Positions 9,128-17,457 of a stretch of DNA of 64,000 bases are shown one piece after another. Each line of letters opens with the position of its first letter. Position 1 is the first letter of the stretch. Below the pieces are notes generated by a model. The model was not told where the DNA came from and did no database searches. It worked only from the letters and a program-made list of their open reading frames with translations. A program made the translations under genes and the position numbers. This stretch comes from SZAS-103 sp043747745 (lineage in GTDB: Bacteria > Pseudomonadota > Gammaproteobacteria > Xanthomonadales > Xanthomonadaceae): the NCBI GenBank assembly GCA_043747745.1, contig JAYTOP010000025.1, positions 1 through 64,000 on the forward strand, read 5' to 3'.

Positions 9128-9958
9128 ATGAACTTGTCCATTGCTGCTGCTGCGCCGGAGGCTCACGTCGTGGAGATTCCCGTGATCGGTTTGCGCCTGC
9201 GGGCAGTAGCCCATGCGCAGTTGATGCAGGCCGAAGTCCACCTGGCGAGCGCGGGCGAGGCGCGGCATGTGGGCATCCATCAGGCGCGCAAATGCGTCCG
9301 CCGCGTACGCGCCATGCTCGCACTTGGCATGCGCAAGCTCGATCGACGCGCGAAGCGGCTCGACGCGCACCTGGCCCAACTCTGTCGCGGCATGTCGCGG
9401 TTGCGCGATGCGCAGGCGCTGATCGAGGCGTTGCAGCGGCTGGGCGACAATGCGCCGGACGATGTGCGCGCGATCCTCCCCGATGCCGAGGCGGCGGCGC
9501 GTGAGCGTCGCGATGGATTGCTTGCGCAGGCATTGGCGCGCGATCCGGATTTCCACTCGCGTCGTCGGCGCCTGCGCGCGATGGGCGAGCGCCTGCTGCG
9601 ACTGGATTGGCAGTTGATCGGTCATGCGGAAATCGTCCGAGCCATCCTGCGCAGCGAACACCGCGTCGAGAAAGCCGGACGAAAGGCCAGGCGCCATCCC
9701 GACCGCGACCACGAATGGCACGTCTTCCGACGTCGTCTGCGTCGCCTGCGCCAGCAGGACACCGTGCTGGCCGGACTCCAGCCCGAACTGCGTCCCACGA
9801 TGCAAGGGCTGGAAGATCAAGCCGGCGCGCTCGGCGAGGCGCAGGACGATGCGCTGCTGCTGATGCATTGCGGCAGGGCGTCGCCGTTTCAGCGGACGCA
9901 GCGCGCATCGCTGCGACGCATCGCGCGCGGGCGGTTGCAGCACGCGCGTCGTGGTTAG
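9128..9958 (+). CDS. CHAD domain-containing protein
   Basis: CHAD domains are alpha-helical, rich in conserved basic residues, and bind inorganic polyphosphate. This 276-aa protein has the hallmark first-helix pattern HVGIHQARKCVRRVRAMLAL (about residues 48-67). The second conserved region (CRGMSRLRDAQAL) is present, and a second half carries HVFRRRLRRLRQQ, so two helical repeats are likely. Arginine content is very high. There is no signal peptide or CYTH partner domain. The ATG at 9128 was chosen; a GTG at 9122 is the alternative. The FNR box just upstream suggests expression under low oxygen, plausibly linking polyphosphate handling to the same response. That link is inferred from the promoter only. 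Confidence 0.85.
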   Translation: MNLSIAAAAPEAHVVEIPVIGLRLRAVAHAQLMQAEVHLASAGEARHVGIHQARKCVRRVRAMLALGMRKLDRRAKRLDAHLAQLCRGMSRLRDAQALIEALQRLGDNAPDDVRAILPDAEAAARERRDGLLAQALARDPDFHSRRRRLRAMGERLLRLDWQLIGHAEIVRAILRSEHRVEKAGRKARRHPDRDHEWHVFRRRLRRLRQQDTVLAGLQPELRPTMQGLEDQAGALGEAQDDALLLMHCGRASPFQRTQRASLRRIARGRLQHARRG

Positions 9959-10033
9959 CCTGCAGCAAACCGAATCGAAGCGAACGCAGTCGCACCGAAC
10001 CGAATCGTAGCGGGCATGCAGCCGCGCGATTCG

Positions 10034-10720
10034 CTACACCGCCGCGCCGAACAACGTGCCGATCGCGAAGGTGGCGCCCATCGCCACCGCACCCCACGCC
10101 AGCACGCGCAGCGCGCCGCGAAGGATAGGCGCGCCGCCGGTGCGCGCAGCGAGAGCGCCCAATGCGGCGAGCAGGACGAGCGAGATCGTCGCGATGAAGG
10201 GTATCGTCCACGCGCCCGGCACCAGCAGCCCGGCCAGCAACGGAACCAGGCCGCCCAGCGCGAAGCTGACGCTCGATGCCACTGCCGCCTGCAACGGTCG
10301 CGCGGTCAATGCATCGGTGATGCCGATGTCGTCGCGTGCGTGCGCGCCGAGCGCGTCGTGCGCCATCAACTGGCGCGCGACCTCGGTCGCGAGATCGCGG
10401 TCGAGCCCGCGGCGAACATAGATGTCGCGCAACTCTTCATGCTCGGCGTCGTAGTCGTCGCGCAGCGCGACGCGTTCCATGTCGAGATCGGCGCGTTCGA
10501 TATCGGCCTGCGAGCTGACCGATACGTACTCGCCGGCGCCCATCGACAACGCGCCCGCAACGAGCCCGGCAACCCCGGCAATCAGGATTGCCGATGCACT
10601 CGCATGCGCCGCCGCGATGCCGAGCATCAGTCCCGAGATTGACAGCACGCCATCGTTCGCGCCAAGCACGGCCGCGCGCATCCAGCCCGAGTGGTGCGTG
10701 CGATGGACGTGGTATGCCAT
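10034..10720 (-). CDS. VIT1/CCC1-family membrane transporter (iron/manganese type)
   Basis: This 228-aa membrane protein belongs to the VIT/CCC1 family, whose members move Fe2+ or Mn2+ out of the cytoplasm. The N-terminus carries WMRAAVLGANDGVLSISGLM and then LVAGALSMGAGEYVSVSSQ, both family signatures. A cytoplasmic helix rich in acidic residues follows (residues ~75-125, with ADLDMERVALRDDYDAEHEEL), the position of the metal-binding hairpin. Two C-terminal hydrophobic pairs complete about five membrane segments. It is transcribed towards the CHAD gene (convergent) and has no FNR box. Substrate is not determinable from sequence alone. Confidence 0.88.
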   Translation of the reverse strand: MAYHVHRTHHSGWMRAAVLGANDGVLSISGLMLGIAAAHASASAILIAGVAGLVAGALSMGAGEYVSVSSQADIERADLDMERVALRDDYDAEHEELRDIYVRRGLDRDLATEVARQLMAHDALGAHARDDIGITDALTARPLQAAVASSVSFALGGLVPLLAGLLVPGAWTIPFIATISLVLLAALGALAARTGGAPILRGALRVLAWGAVAMGATFAIGTLFGAAV

Positions 10721-10977
10721 GCTGGATCATGCCTCCGGCTATTAGACGGGGACGCCGCCGCAATGATTGCGAGGATACGCGAGCGAGCCGGATGCGGCAT
10801 TGGCGAAGCGATCTTGCAGAGTCTTAAAGGCTGCGACATGTGACCGTTTTCGGCCAAATCCGACCATGCAATCTTCAAGGTTCGATGGCTGGCTTCCAAC
10901 CGCGAAGCTGGACAAACAGTCCTTCAACTGAGGTCCCATCGGTCAGAATCGAGGCGTCGGTCACGCCTTCCGTTTTT
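10721..10977. other. Intergenic, no gene seen
   Basis: This 257-bp gap lies between the start of the VIT-family gene and the end of the amidohydrolase gene, both on the minus strand. I see no plausible ORF, RNA gene or FNR box in it. Confidence 0.5.
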
Positions 10978-11727
10978 TCAAGCGAGTCCAAACCGCGTCT
11001 CGACGATCGCCCGATGCAGCAGTGTGCCCCACGCCTGCTCGTCCTCGGGCGATTCGATTCCGTCGCTGCGGATCTCGAACAACACGTGCAGCAGGTCGCG
11101 TCTGCAGGCGTGATGCTCGAGGGTCCATCCGAGCAGGATGCGGGCGTCATAGGGTTGGTTGTCGCCGACCCGATGGCCTTGCGCGGCGAACCATTCGATC
11201 AGTGGCGCCACCGGCTCGCGCACGCGCTTCCACAAAACGCCGATGGGCCACGGGCGTGCGATGCCACCCATCACGGGGCTGAAGCTGTGCACCGAGACCA
11301 GGGTCGGCCGGATTCCCACCGCAAGCAGCGCGTCGAGGTGGGCGTCGATATGCGCGTGGTAGGGATCGTGGAACAGGCGAACGCGCAGAGCGCGCTCGGC
11401 TTCGTCGATCGCAAAGTTGCCGGGGATGAACGTGAAGTCGCTCTCGATGAGGATCGAATCGGCGTCGTTGATGCCGCGATTGAGGTCGATCAGCAGTCGC
11501 GAAGTACCGCCCAGCACGGCCGGGCAGCCCAGCTTGTCGGCCAGCGCGAGGGCGACGCCGCGCGCGCCGGCATCCCAGGCGATGTGGCGCTCCAGCTGAT
11601 CCGTGGTCAGCCCGAGTGCGTCGTGGGAATCGGGCACTGCGTTGGAGGCGTGGTCGCACACCACGAGAAACGCGCGCTGCGAGCCCGGACAGGCATGGAA
11701 AGGCGCAGCGTAGGCATCGACCGTCAT
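10978..11727 (-). CDS. N-formylglutamate amidohydrolase-family protein
   Basis: This 249-aa protein belongs to the N-formylglutamate amidohydrolase fold, zinc hydrolases of N-acylated amino acids. Visible family signatures are LVVCDHASNAVP (about residues 20-31), AWDAGARGVA, SRLLIDLNRG (about 80-89), DPYHAHIDAHLDALLA and VSVHSFSPVMGG. The DHASN and SVHSF segments carry likely metal ligands. It is not in a histidine-degradation operon. It is divergent from an ATP-grasp peptide-ligase-like gene with 151 bp between starts, suggesting the two work on the same amide-linked small molecule. True formylglutamate hydrolysis is not shown. Confidence 0.85.
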   Translation of the reverse strand: MTVDAYAAPFHACPGSQRAFLVVCDHASNAVPDSHDALGLTTDQLERHIAWDAGARGVALALADKLGCPAVLGGTSRLLIDLNRGINDADSILIESDFTFIPGNFAIDEAERALRVRLFHDPYHAHIDAHLDALLAVGIRPTLVSVHSFSPVMGGIARPWPIGVLWKRVREPVAPLIEWFAAQGHRVGDNQPYDARILLGWTLEHHACRRDLLHVLFEIRSDGIESPEDEQAWGTLLHRAIVETRFGLA

Positions 11728-11878
11728 GGCTTCCAGTCTGGCTCATGTGCGGGCAGCGCGGAAGCCATTGCCATGCCATGCACGGGCAGCACACTGCGAC
11801 ACCTGCGCCGATATACTGATCCGGCGGCAAACGCAACGAAACGCGCCCTGTCGCGTCGCGAGGGGAGGTTCGAGGTCC

Positions 11879-13390
11879 ATGTCGAACGAGATGATCTACG
11901 AAGGTGCCTCACTCGCGAACCTGCAGCAACGGCTGCGGCCGATGTTCGAGAGCTTCCTTGACGACCCGCTGGCACCGCGCACCATCGTGGTCGTACCCGG
12001 GCTCAGCCTCGATCCGGACACGCTCGCAAAGATCGATGGCGTCCGCCACTACGAAGAACGCCAACTCAGCATGCTGATGTGGCTGCGGTTGCCGAATACA
12101 CGCGTCATCTATGTGACCAGCGTGCCGCTCGATCCGGTCATCATCGACTACTACCTGAGCCTGCTTCACGGCGTACCTTCCGCGCACGCACGCCGCCGGT
12201 TGACGCTGTTGTCGGCTTCCGACGCGTCGCCGGTGACGCTGACACGCAAGATCCTGGAACGACCCCGCCTGATCGAGCGCATCCGGGCCGCCATCGGCGA
12301 TCCGGCCAGTGCCCACCTTTCGGTGTTCAATGCCACTGCGCTCGAAGCCGCGCTCGCCATCCGGCTCGACATTCCGATTTATGCCTGCGATCCGGCGCTT
12401 TCCTACTGGGGCAGCAAGAGCGGAAGCCGCGAGGCGTTCCGCGCTGCCGGCGTCGCGCTTCCCGACGGCGTCGAAAACCTGCGCGACATGGACGACGCAG
12501 CCGAGGCGATCGCCGCATTGAAGCAGGCCGATCCGGCGCTGCGTCGATGCGTGGTCAAGCACAACGATGGCTTTTCCGGCGAAGGCAACGCGACCTTCGA
12601 CTTCGACGAAACCGATGACGATCATTCCGCCGAATGGGTCCGACGCGAACTCCCCGGTCGGCTGCGTTGCGAGGCCAGGGACGAGATCTACGAGCACTTT
12701 TCCGAGAAATTCCGGTGCATGGGCGGGATCGTGGAAGCCTGGATCGACGGGCCCGACAAGCGCTCGCCGTCGGTGCAGTTGCGCGTCAATCCGAAGCACG
12801 AACTCGAGCTGATCTCGACCCACGACCAGACCCTCGGCGGTGCCACCGGACAGATCTTCCAGGGCAGCACGTTTCCAGCCAGCGAACCTTACCGTCGCGA
12901 ACTGCAAGAAGCCGGCTGGCGTATTGGCGAGGTGTTGCGCGACCGCGGCGTGCTAGGTCGATTCGCGATCGACTTCGTCTCGCATCGCACGCCGACCGGC
13001 TGGCATCACGTGGCCATCGAGATCAACCTGCGCAAGGGCGGCACCACCTTGCCGTTCCACATGCTCCAGTACCTGACCGCCGGACGCTACGACCCCGGCG
13101 AGGCGCGTTACATCACGCCGATGGGCCAAAGCCGTTGCTATTACGCCACCGACACGCTGCAGCGACCGCATTACCGGCGCTTCATACCCGAAGACCTGAT
13201 CGACATCATGGTGTCCCGGCGCCTGCTGTTCGACCCGACCAGCCAGCGCGGCGTCGTCTTCAACCTGCTTGGCGCGCTGTCCGAATACGGCAAACTCGGG
13301 GTGGTCTGCATCGACGAGACGGTTCCGCTGGCACGCGCGATGTTCGAGCAGACTGTCGCGGTGCTCGACAGCGAGGCGAATGCAACGTGA
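11879..13390 (+). CDS. ATP-grasp protein related to PGM1-type peptide ligases
   Basis: This 503-aa protein resembles the pre-ATP-grasp plus ATP-grasp ligases annotated as peptide ligase PGM1-related. The N-terminal ~200 residues hold a Rossmann-like region (TIVVVPGLSLD, NTRVIYVTSVPLDP, IDYYLSLL). The ATP-grasp part includes LRRCVVKHNDGFSGEGNATF (a phosphate/lysine loop at about 222-241). Late in the fold come GRFAIDFVSH and VAIEINLRKGGTTLPF, the acidic/asparagine metal-binding segment. Such ligases form amide bonds using ATP. The substrate is unknown. The ATG at 11879 follows a strong AGGGGAGG site, and TATACT at 11812-11817 is a possible -10 element. The partner gene upstream is divergent. 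Confidence 0.75.
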   Translation: MSNEMIYEGASLANLQQRLRPMFESFLDDPLAPRTIVVVPGLSLDPDTLAKIDGVRHYEERQLSMLMWLRLPNTRVIYVTSVPLDPVIIDYYLSLLHGVPSAHARRRLTLLSASDASPVTLTRKILERPRLIERIRAAIGDPASAHLSVFNATALEAALAIRLDIPIYACDPALSYWGSKSGSREAFRAAGVALPDGVENLRDMDDAAEAIAALKQADPALRRCVVKHNDGFSGEGNATFDFDETDDDHSAEWVRRELPGRLRCEARDEIYEHFSEKFRCMGGIVEAWIDGPDKRSPSVQLRVNPKHELELISTHDQTLGGATGQIFQGSTFPASEPYRRELQEAGWRIGEVLRDRGVLGRFAIDFVSHRTPTGWHHVAIEINLRKGGTTLPFHMLQYLTAGRYDPGEARYITPMGQSRCYYATDTLQRPHYRRFIPEDLIDIMVSRRLLFDPTSQRGVVFNLLGALSEYGKLGVVCIDETVPLARAMFEQTVAVLDSEANAT

Positions 13391-13605
13391 CACGATCCGA
13401 AGTAAGACATGGCGACGTCGTCAAGGAAACTTCGAATAGCCGCTTTCGGCCATGACCTGCAGTTCGCTGCGCGAATGTCGAGAGAAGAAAGCTGCCATTC
13501 TGATGCTGTAGATCTAAGGAAGAAGCAGCGCGGAAATTCGTCCAGGCAAACGAATGAACCTGCCCTTGTTTCTTCGGCGTCAAAACGGACAACTCGTCGT
13601 CCGGA

Positions 13606-13836
13606 TCAACAGGCTGCGTTCGCAGTCGGCGTCAGGAACTTCGCCTCAAAAACATCTCCCGGCACCGGCCTGCTGAACAGGTAGCCCTGCACCTCGTCGC
13701 AGTTCGGCAGCCGCAGCAGGCGCGATTGCTCGTCGGTTTCGTCGCCCTCGGCGACGACCTTCAGACGCATCGAATGCGCGAGGTTGATGATCGTGGACAC
13801 CAGCGCCAGTCCGTCGGGGCCGGCGGTCATGTCGAT
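13606..13836 (-). pseudogene. C-terminal remnant of an EAL-domain (cyclic-di-GMP phosphodiesterase) protein
   Basis: About 75 codons match the end of EAL domains: TIINLAHSMRLKVVAEGDETDEQ, then CDEVQGYLFSRPVPGDVFE. The upstream part, including the EAL catalytic residues, is missing and is replaced directly by the repeat array. In intact domains the segment reads AEGVET, so the D here is an unusual substitution consistent with decay. I infer a dead fragment of a signalling protein. Confidence 0.75.
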
Positions 13837-13843
13837 CACGAAT

Positions 13844-13898
13844 CCGTTCGTCGTGAGCCGATCAATTCCGTTCGTGGTGAGCCTGTCGAACCATGAAC
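13844..13898 (-). repeat. Two copies of the GTTCGACAGGCTCACCACGA repeat, minus orientation
   Basis: CCGTTCGTCGTGAGCC and CCGTTCGTGGTGAGCCTGTC occur 24 bp apart, the second followed by GAACCATGAAC. They are the reverse complement of the array at 13982-14065. They abut the EAL remnant and are carried into its open frame. Confidence 0.8.
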
Positions 13899-13981
13899 AG
13901 CCAAGCCAAGCCACCGCCATTCCGGCTTGTGTCGTATTAAACAGCCCTCCATGTCGTTGAGTGATCGCAGCGTCATCCGAT

Positions 13982-14065
13982 CATGGTTCGACAGGCTCAC
14001 CACGAACGGAAATTTTCGACAGGCTCACCACGAACGGAAATTTTCGACAGGCTCACCTCGAACGG
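13982..14065 (+). repeat. Tandem array of three 28-bp units
   Basis: The core CGACAGGCTCACCACGAACG occurs at about 13989, 14017 and 14045. The period is exactly 28 bp, with GAAATTTT linking the units; the third copy has one change (CACCTCGAACG). The first copy has the CATGGTT lead-in of the common dispersed element. Together with the inverted copies at 13844-13898 it could form a large hairpin. Confidence 0.85.
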
Positions 14066-14117
14066 ATATGGGAGATGTCGCGGATGCATATCGGCCCATC
14101 CGGCATCGTCCGATGAT

Positions 14118-14131
14118 CTGACCGGAGTCAA
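14118..14131. promoter_or_regulatory. Near-consensus FNR/DNR box upstream of the nnrS fusion
   Basis: CTGACCGGAGTCAA has one mismatch from TTGAY-N4-RTCAA and lies 35 bp before the ATG at 14167. Confidence 0.6.
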
Positions 14132-14166
14132 GGTCACGTCCACACGCGCCACCCACAATCGCGTCA

Positions 14167-15345
14167 ATGAATGCGATCCCCTTGACCTTGCCCGCGTCGC
14201 TATCGCGACAACTGACTGCAGCTCCGCATCGCCTGATGTTCTGCATTGGTGCGATGAATGTATTGCTCGCGATGGGCTGGTGGACGCTGTGGCTGGTCAA
14301 TACGCGCTGGAGCCTGTTCGCGATGCCGCAACCGGCGGTGTGGGCCGGGTGGATGCATGCGATCGTCATGCAATACCAGGTGTTGCCGCCTTTCATGTTC
14401 GGTTTCTTGCTGACGGTGTTCCCGCGCTGGATGAATCTGCCGACGCTGACGCGCAGGCATTACGTTCCTGTCGGCGTTGGCCTGTTCGGCGGACAGCTGC
14501 TGACGTTGATCGGCATCTGCGAGGTTCTGCTCGCGCTGCACCTCGGCATCGTGCTGACGATCCTCGGCTGGTCGTATGGTTTGCTCGTGCTGCTGCGGCT
14601 GTTGTGGCGCGAGAAGGGGCGCACATGGCACGCGTTGAGTTGCGCGTTCGCGCTGGTCCTGGGATTGACCGGGTTGATCGCGTTCGCGGTGTACCTGCAC
14701 GTTCCAAATCCGCTGCTCGCGTTCGTCGCGATCAAGTTCGGCAGTTTCGGATTGTTGTTGCCGATGTTCTTCACGGTCTGCCACAGGATGTTGCCGTTCT
14801 TCGCGATGCAACTCGGCGATGCAGCGAGACCGCCGCAGCCAGTGACCCAGGTGAGCTGGTTTGCGGCATCGGCGTATTGCGAAGCGCAACACGCGCGGCT
14901 GCCGATGTGGGCCGAATGGGAATACGTGGCCGCCGCCGATGAAACCCGGCGCGATGCACGCGGGGATCCGGTCTGGCGCGAAAGGATCCTGGGCTGATAT
15001 GCCAAGCCTTCGACGACACCCGTCGCGGACGTCGGCCAGTCGCCGGCAAACGCCTACGGCGTGCAGGATCTGCACGGATTGATCTGGGAGTGGACCGAAG
15101 ACTTCGCCTCGATGCTCGTCTCCAGCGACAACCGCAGCCAGTCCGATGCGAACCGCCTGAAATTCTGCGGTGCCGGTTCGCTGACCACACAGGATCGCGA
15201 CAACTTCGCCGTGCTGATGCGGGTGGCGATGCTGTCCTCGCTCGAAGCTGCGAACAGCACATCCAATCTCGGTTTCCGCTGCGCGCGGAGCCTTCCTGAC
15301 CCGACGTCATCGCTGCCGGGGTCGCCAGTACCGGAGTCGCCATGA
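14167..15345 (+). pseudogene. In-frame fusion of an NnrS-like N-terminus to a formylglycine-generating-enzyme-like C-terminus, broken by TGA
   Basis: The first ~218 codons look like the N-terminal membrane half of NnrS (haem/copper membrane protein of NO metabolism): about six or seven hydrophobic segments, HAIVMQYQVLPPFMFGFLL, and CHRMLPFFA at about residues 205-213. The frame then switches without a break to the C-terminal part of an FGE/SUMF1 (NirV-like) protein: PVTQVSWFAASAYCEAQHAR, LPMWAEWEYVAAAD. A TGA at 14995-14997 interrupts it, and the same frame continues with VQDLHGLIWEWTEDF, KFCGAGSLTTQDRDN and NLGFRCARSLP to 15345. The pattern fits a deletion that removed the nnrS end and FGE start, plus a later TGG-to-TGA nonsense change. 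Its end overlaps the SCO gene by 4 bp. Confidence 0.75.
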
Positions 15346-15941
15346 CCGTAGTGAATATGAAGCGCGTATTTCTCACCCTGATGCTTGGATGCTCCACGCT
15401 GGCAATCGCCGCCGCGCCTCTGCCACCCGAGTCGGTGCTGCAGCAGACCAGCACGTTTACCGACCAAGGCAGCAAGAATTTCCGGCTCGCCGACCGGCGT
15501 GGACACGTGCGGCTCGTCAGCATGTTCTACACATCGTGCACATACACATGCCCACTGATGATCGACAGCGGGCTCGGTGTCCAGCACGCATTGAAACCGG
15601 CCCAACGCGACGCGTTGCGCATCCTGCTGGTGAGTTTCGATCCGCAACGCGACACGCCCGCAGTGCTCGACGCGCTGGCGATCAAGCGGCATCTCGATAC
15701 GTCGCGTTGGACATTGGCGCGCACCGACGACGCGGGCGTGCGCACGTTCGCCGCGTTGCTGGGCGTGCGATACCGCAAGATCGCTGGAGGCGATTTCAAC
15801 CACACCAGCGGATTGATCCTGCTCGATGCGGAGGGCCGCATCCTTGCGAAGACCGATCAACTCGGCGCTGTGCCGGATCCGAAGTTCCTGGCGGCGGTGA
15901 AGGCTGCGCTGGACAAGCCAGCACCGGCCGCCGGCCTTTGA
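15342..15941 (+). CDS. SCO1/SenC/PrrC family copper chaperone-like thioredoxin-fold protein
   Basis: This 199-aa exported protein resembles Sco proteins, which help deliver copper to haem-copper oxidases or handle periplasmic thiols. An N-terminal signal peptide (MKRVFLTLMLGCSTLAIAAA after a short leader) precedes the thioredoxin-like fold. The copper/redox motif CTYTCP is at about residues 66-71, and the third ligand histidine is in GDFNHTSG. The ATG at 15342 overlaps the stop of the broken FGE gene (ATGA); an ATG at 15357 is an alternative. Operon placement suggests it once served the FGE/NO-related unit. It could also aid cytochrome cbb3 assembly. Confidence 0.88.
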   Translation: MTVVNMKRVFLTLMLGCSTLAIAAAPLPPESVLQQTSTFTDQGSKNFRLADRRGHVRLVSMFYTSCTYTCPLMIDSGLGVQHALKPAQRDALRILLVSFDPQRDTPAVLDALAIKRHLDTSRWTLARTDDAGVRTFAALLGVRYRKIAGGDFNHTSGLILLDAEGRILAKTDQLGAVPDPKFLAAVKAALDKPAPAAGL

Positions 15942-15989
15942 TACGACTGCGCCATCGCGATCACGCGTGGCGCAGCGTATGCATTGGCA

Positions 15990-17192
15990 TCAGTACGAAT
16001 ACTCAACGCTGAGCCACGTCTTCGCGACATCGAAACCTATGTCGCCAGCGTGGTAGTCCGCGAACTTCGCGAGTGCGTTCCAGTGCGGCGCGAACGCCCA
16101 GCCCAGCGACGCATCCCACTCGCGTCCGTAATGGATCGATGCGTGATCCGACCTGAAATCGTGCACGGCGACCGTGGCCGACAGTTTTCCGAAGCCACGG
16201 TTCCACGACAGGTAGCCGTCGCGCAGGCCGTTGACCGGCGTGGTCAGGAAGCGATCGGCCCAGCCGTCGAACGCGTGCAGGGTCGCGAACGGCGTCTGGA
16301 ATCCGTAGTGTCCGTCGCCACCGAGTTGTTCCCAGCCGGCCTTGAACGTGTTGCCGCGCCACGTCAATCCGCCTTCGACCAGTGTGTAGTCGGCATCGAT
16401 GAGGTGGCTGCCATCGGCATAGCTGTGCTGGGTCGCATATTCGAGGTTGGCCAGCCAGCCCACGCCATCTTTCTGGTCGTGCTTGGCCGAATAACGCAGG
16501 CCGAGGTTGCGATGCGATGTCAGCGGCAAGGTGTGGTTGTCGATGAAGTGCCCATAGCCGACCAGCGTGCCGGGACCGACAGGAAAACTCGCACGCAGCA
16601 GGTGCGCATCGAGCATGAACCGCGCAAGCGTCGGGTTCGGGTTGTCCTCACCGAACACGCGCTACACGCGATCCAGATAGCTGTAGCGCAAGGCAAAGCC
16701 GTTGCCGAAGTGGTGTTCCATGTCGAGCGCATCGAAGGTCTGCTCGTTCTGCCGCCAGCCGCTGTTGCCGAAGAAACGCTGGTTGTCGTAGACGATGAGC
16801 TGGCGACCGAGGGTCACGCGCGTTGCAGTCGAAGGCGCGTATCGCACGAACGCCTGGTCGACCGTGGTGTTGTCGGGGTCGGCCACGGTCGGATAGTGCG
16901 TCTGCCCATTGGCGGTGCTGTTGAAATGTTCGCCGAGCAGATGGCTGTTGTTTTCGATGGCGATCAATCCGCTCCAGCCCGATTTGACCGGCGTCCGGTA
17001 ACCCAGGCGAAACCGCAACGTCGTCGCGTCGGCCGAGTTCGCGAACGCATCGTCCGAGACCGATTCGTAACGCAGCCGCGCATCGAGGATCGGACCGCTG
17101 CGTGGCGCGGTTGCGGCAGGGTCGGCATGTGCGCCGGTGGCGCCGGCCAAGGCCAGCAGGATGGCGGCGATGAGGGTGCTATTGCCTAGCAT
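15990..17192 (-). pseudogene. Outer-membrane porin of the alginate-export type, interrupted by an amber codon
   Basis: An open frame starting at 17192 with a signal peptide (MLGNSTLIAAILLALAGATGAHA) runs to a TAG at 16662-16664. The same frame continues directly to 15990. Both parts have beta-barrel character with alternating strands, such as LDARLRYESVSDDAF, TRVTLGRQLIVYDNQRF, ALRYSYLDRV / RVFGEDNPNP and the terminal aromatic YSY. Without the stop the product would be about 400 aa, typical for this porin family. A C-to-T change of a CAG codon is the simplest origin. A GTG at 16658 could start the second half, but a barrel cannot be made without the first. Confidence 0.78.
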
Positions 17193-17457
17193 GACAAGGC
17201 TCCGGTGGATTTCTTCCAGTCTTTGCCGATGCGACGTTGTGCGCTCTGACCCAGATCAGGTGCGCGGCACATCGCGCAGCGTTGATCCCGATCTTGAGGG
17301 TGTCTGGAATGCTTGATGGAATGTCGATGACATTCACCACACAGGCAAATCGTCCATGCGCATTCGCGTTGTCGTCGCTTTGCTGATGGCATCTTGCCTG
17401 ATCCACGCGGGGAGCCGCAGCATCGCCCGCGAACCAGCACCGATGCGACACCGTGAA
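17193..17457. other. Intergenic region upstream of the porin with a weak FNR-like site
   Basis: There is no gene in these 265 bp. TTGATCCCGATCTT at 17282-17295 (read on the minus strand AAGATCGGGATCAA) resembles an FNR box but the second half-site is poor. It sits about 90 bp upstream of the porin start. Confidence 0.35.

Larger units (their letters stand above)
13391..14166. other. Gene-poor stretch with remnants and repeats
   Basis: There is no intact gene here. 13391-13605 shows nothing recognisable. 13606-13836 carries an EAL-domain remnant on the minus strand. 13844-13898 and 13982-14065 carry repeat arrays in opposite orientations. 14118-14131 has a near-consensus FNR box for the following gene. 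Confidence 0.6.

Noticed and set aside
14995..14997. TGA in the FGE-like part as a selenocysteine codon
   Set aside because: I see no selenocysteine insertion hairpin directly after it. The position fits tryptophan, and nearby genes carry other stop types, so nonsense mutation is simpler.
17282..17295. TTGATCCCGATCTT as a functional FNR box for the porin
   Set aside because: The second half-site has two mismatches and the gene is broken; listed only as a weak resemblance in the intergenic entry.
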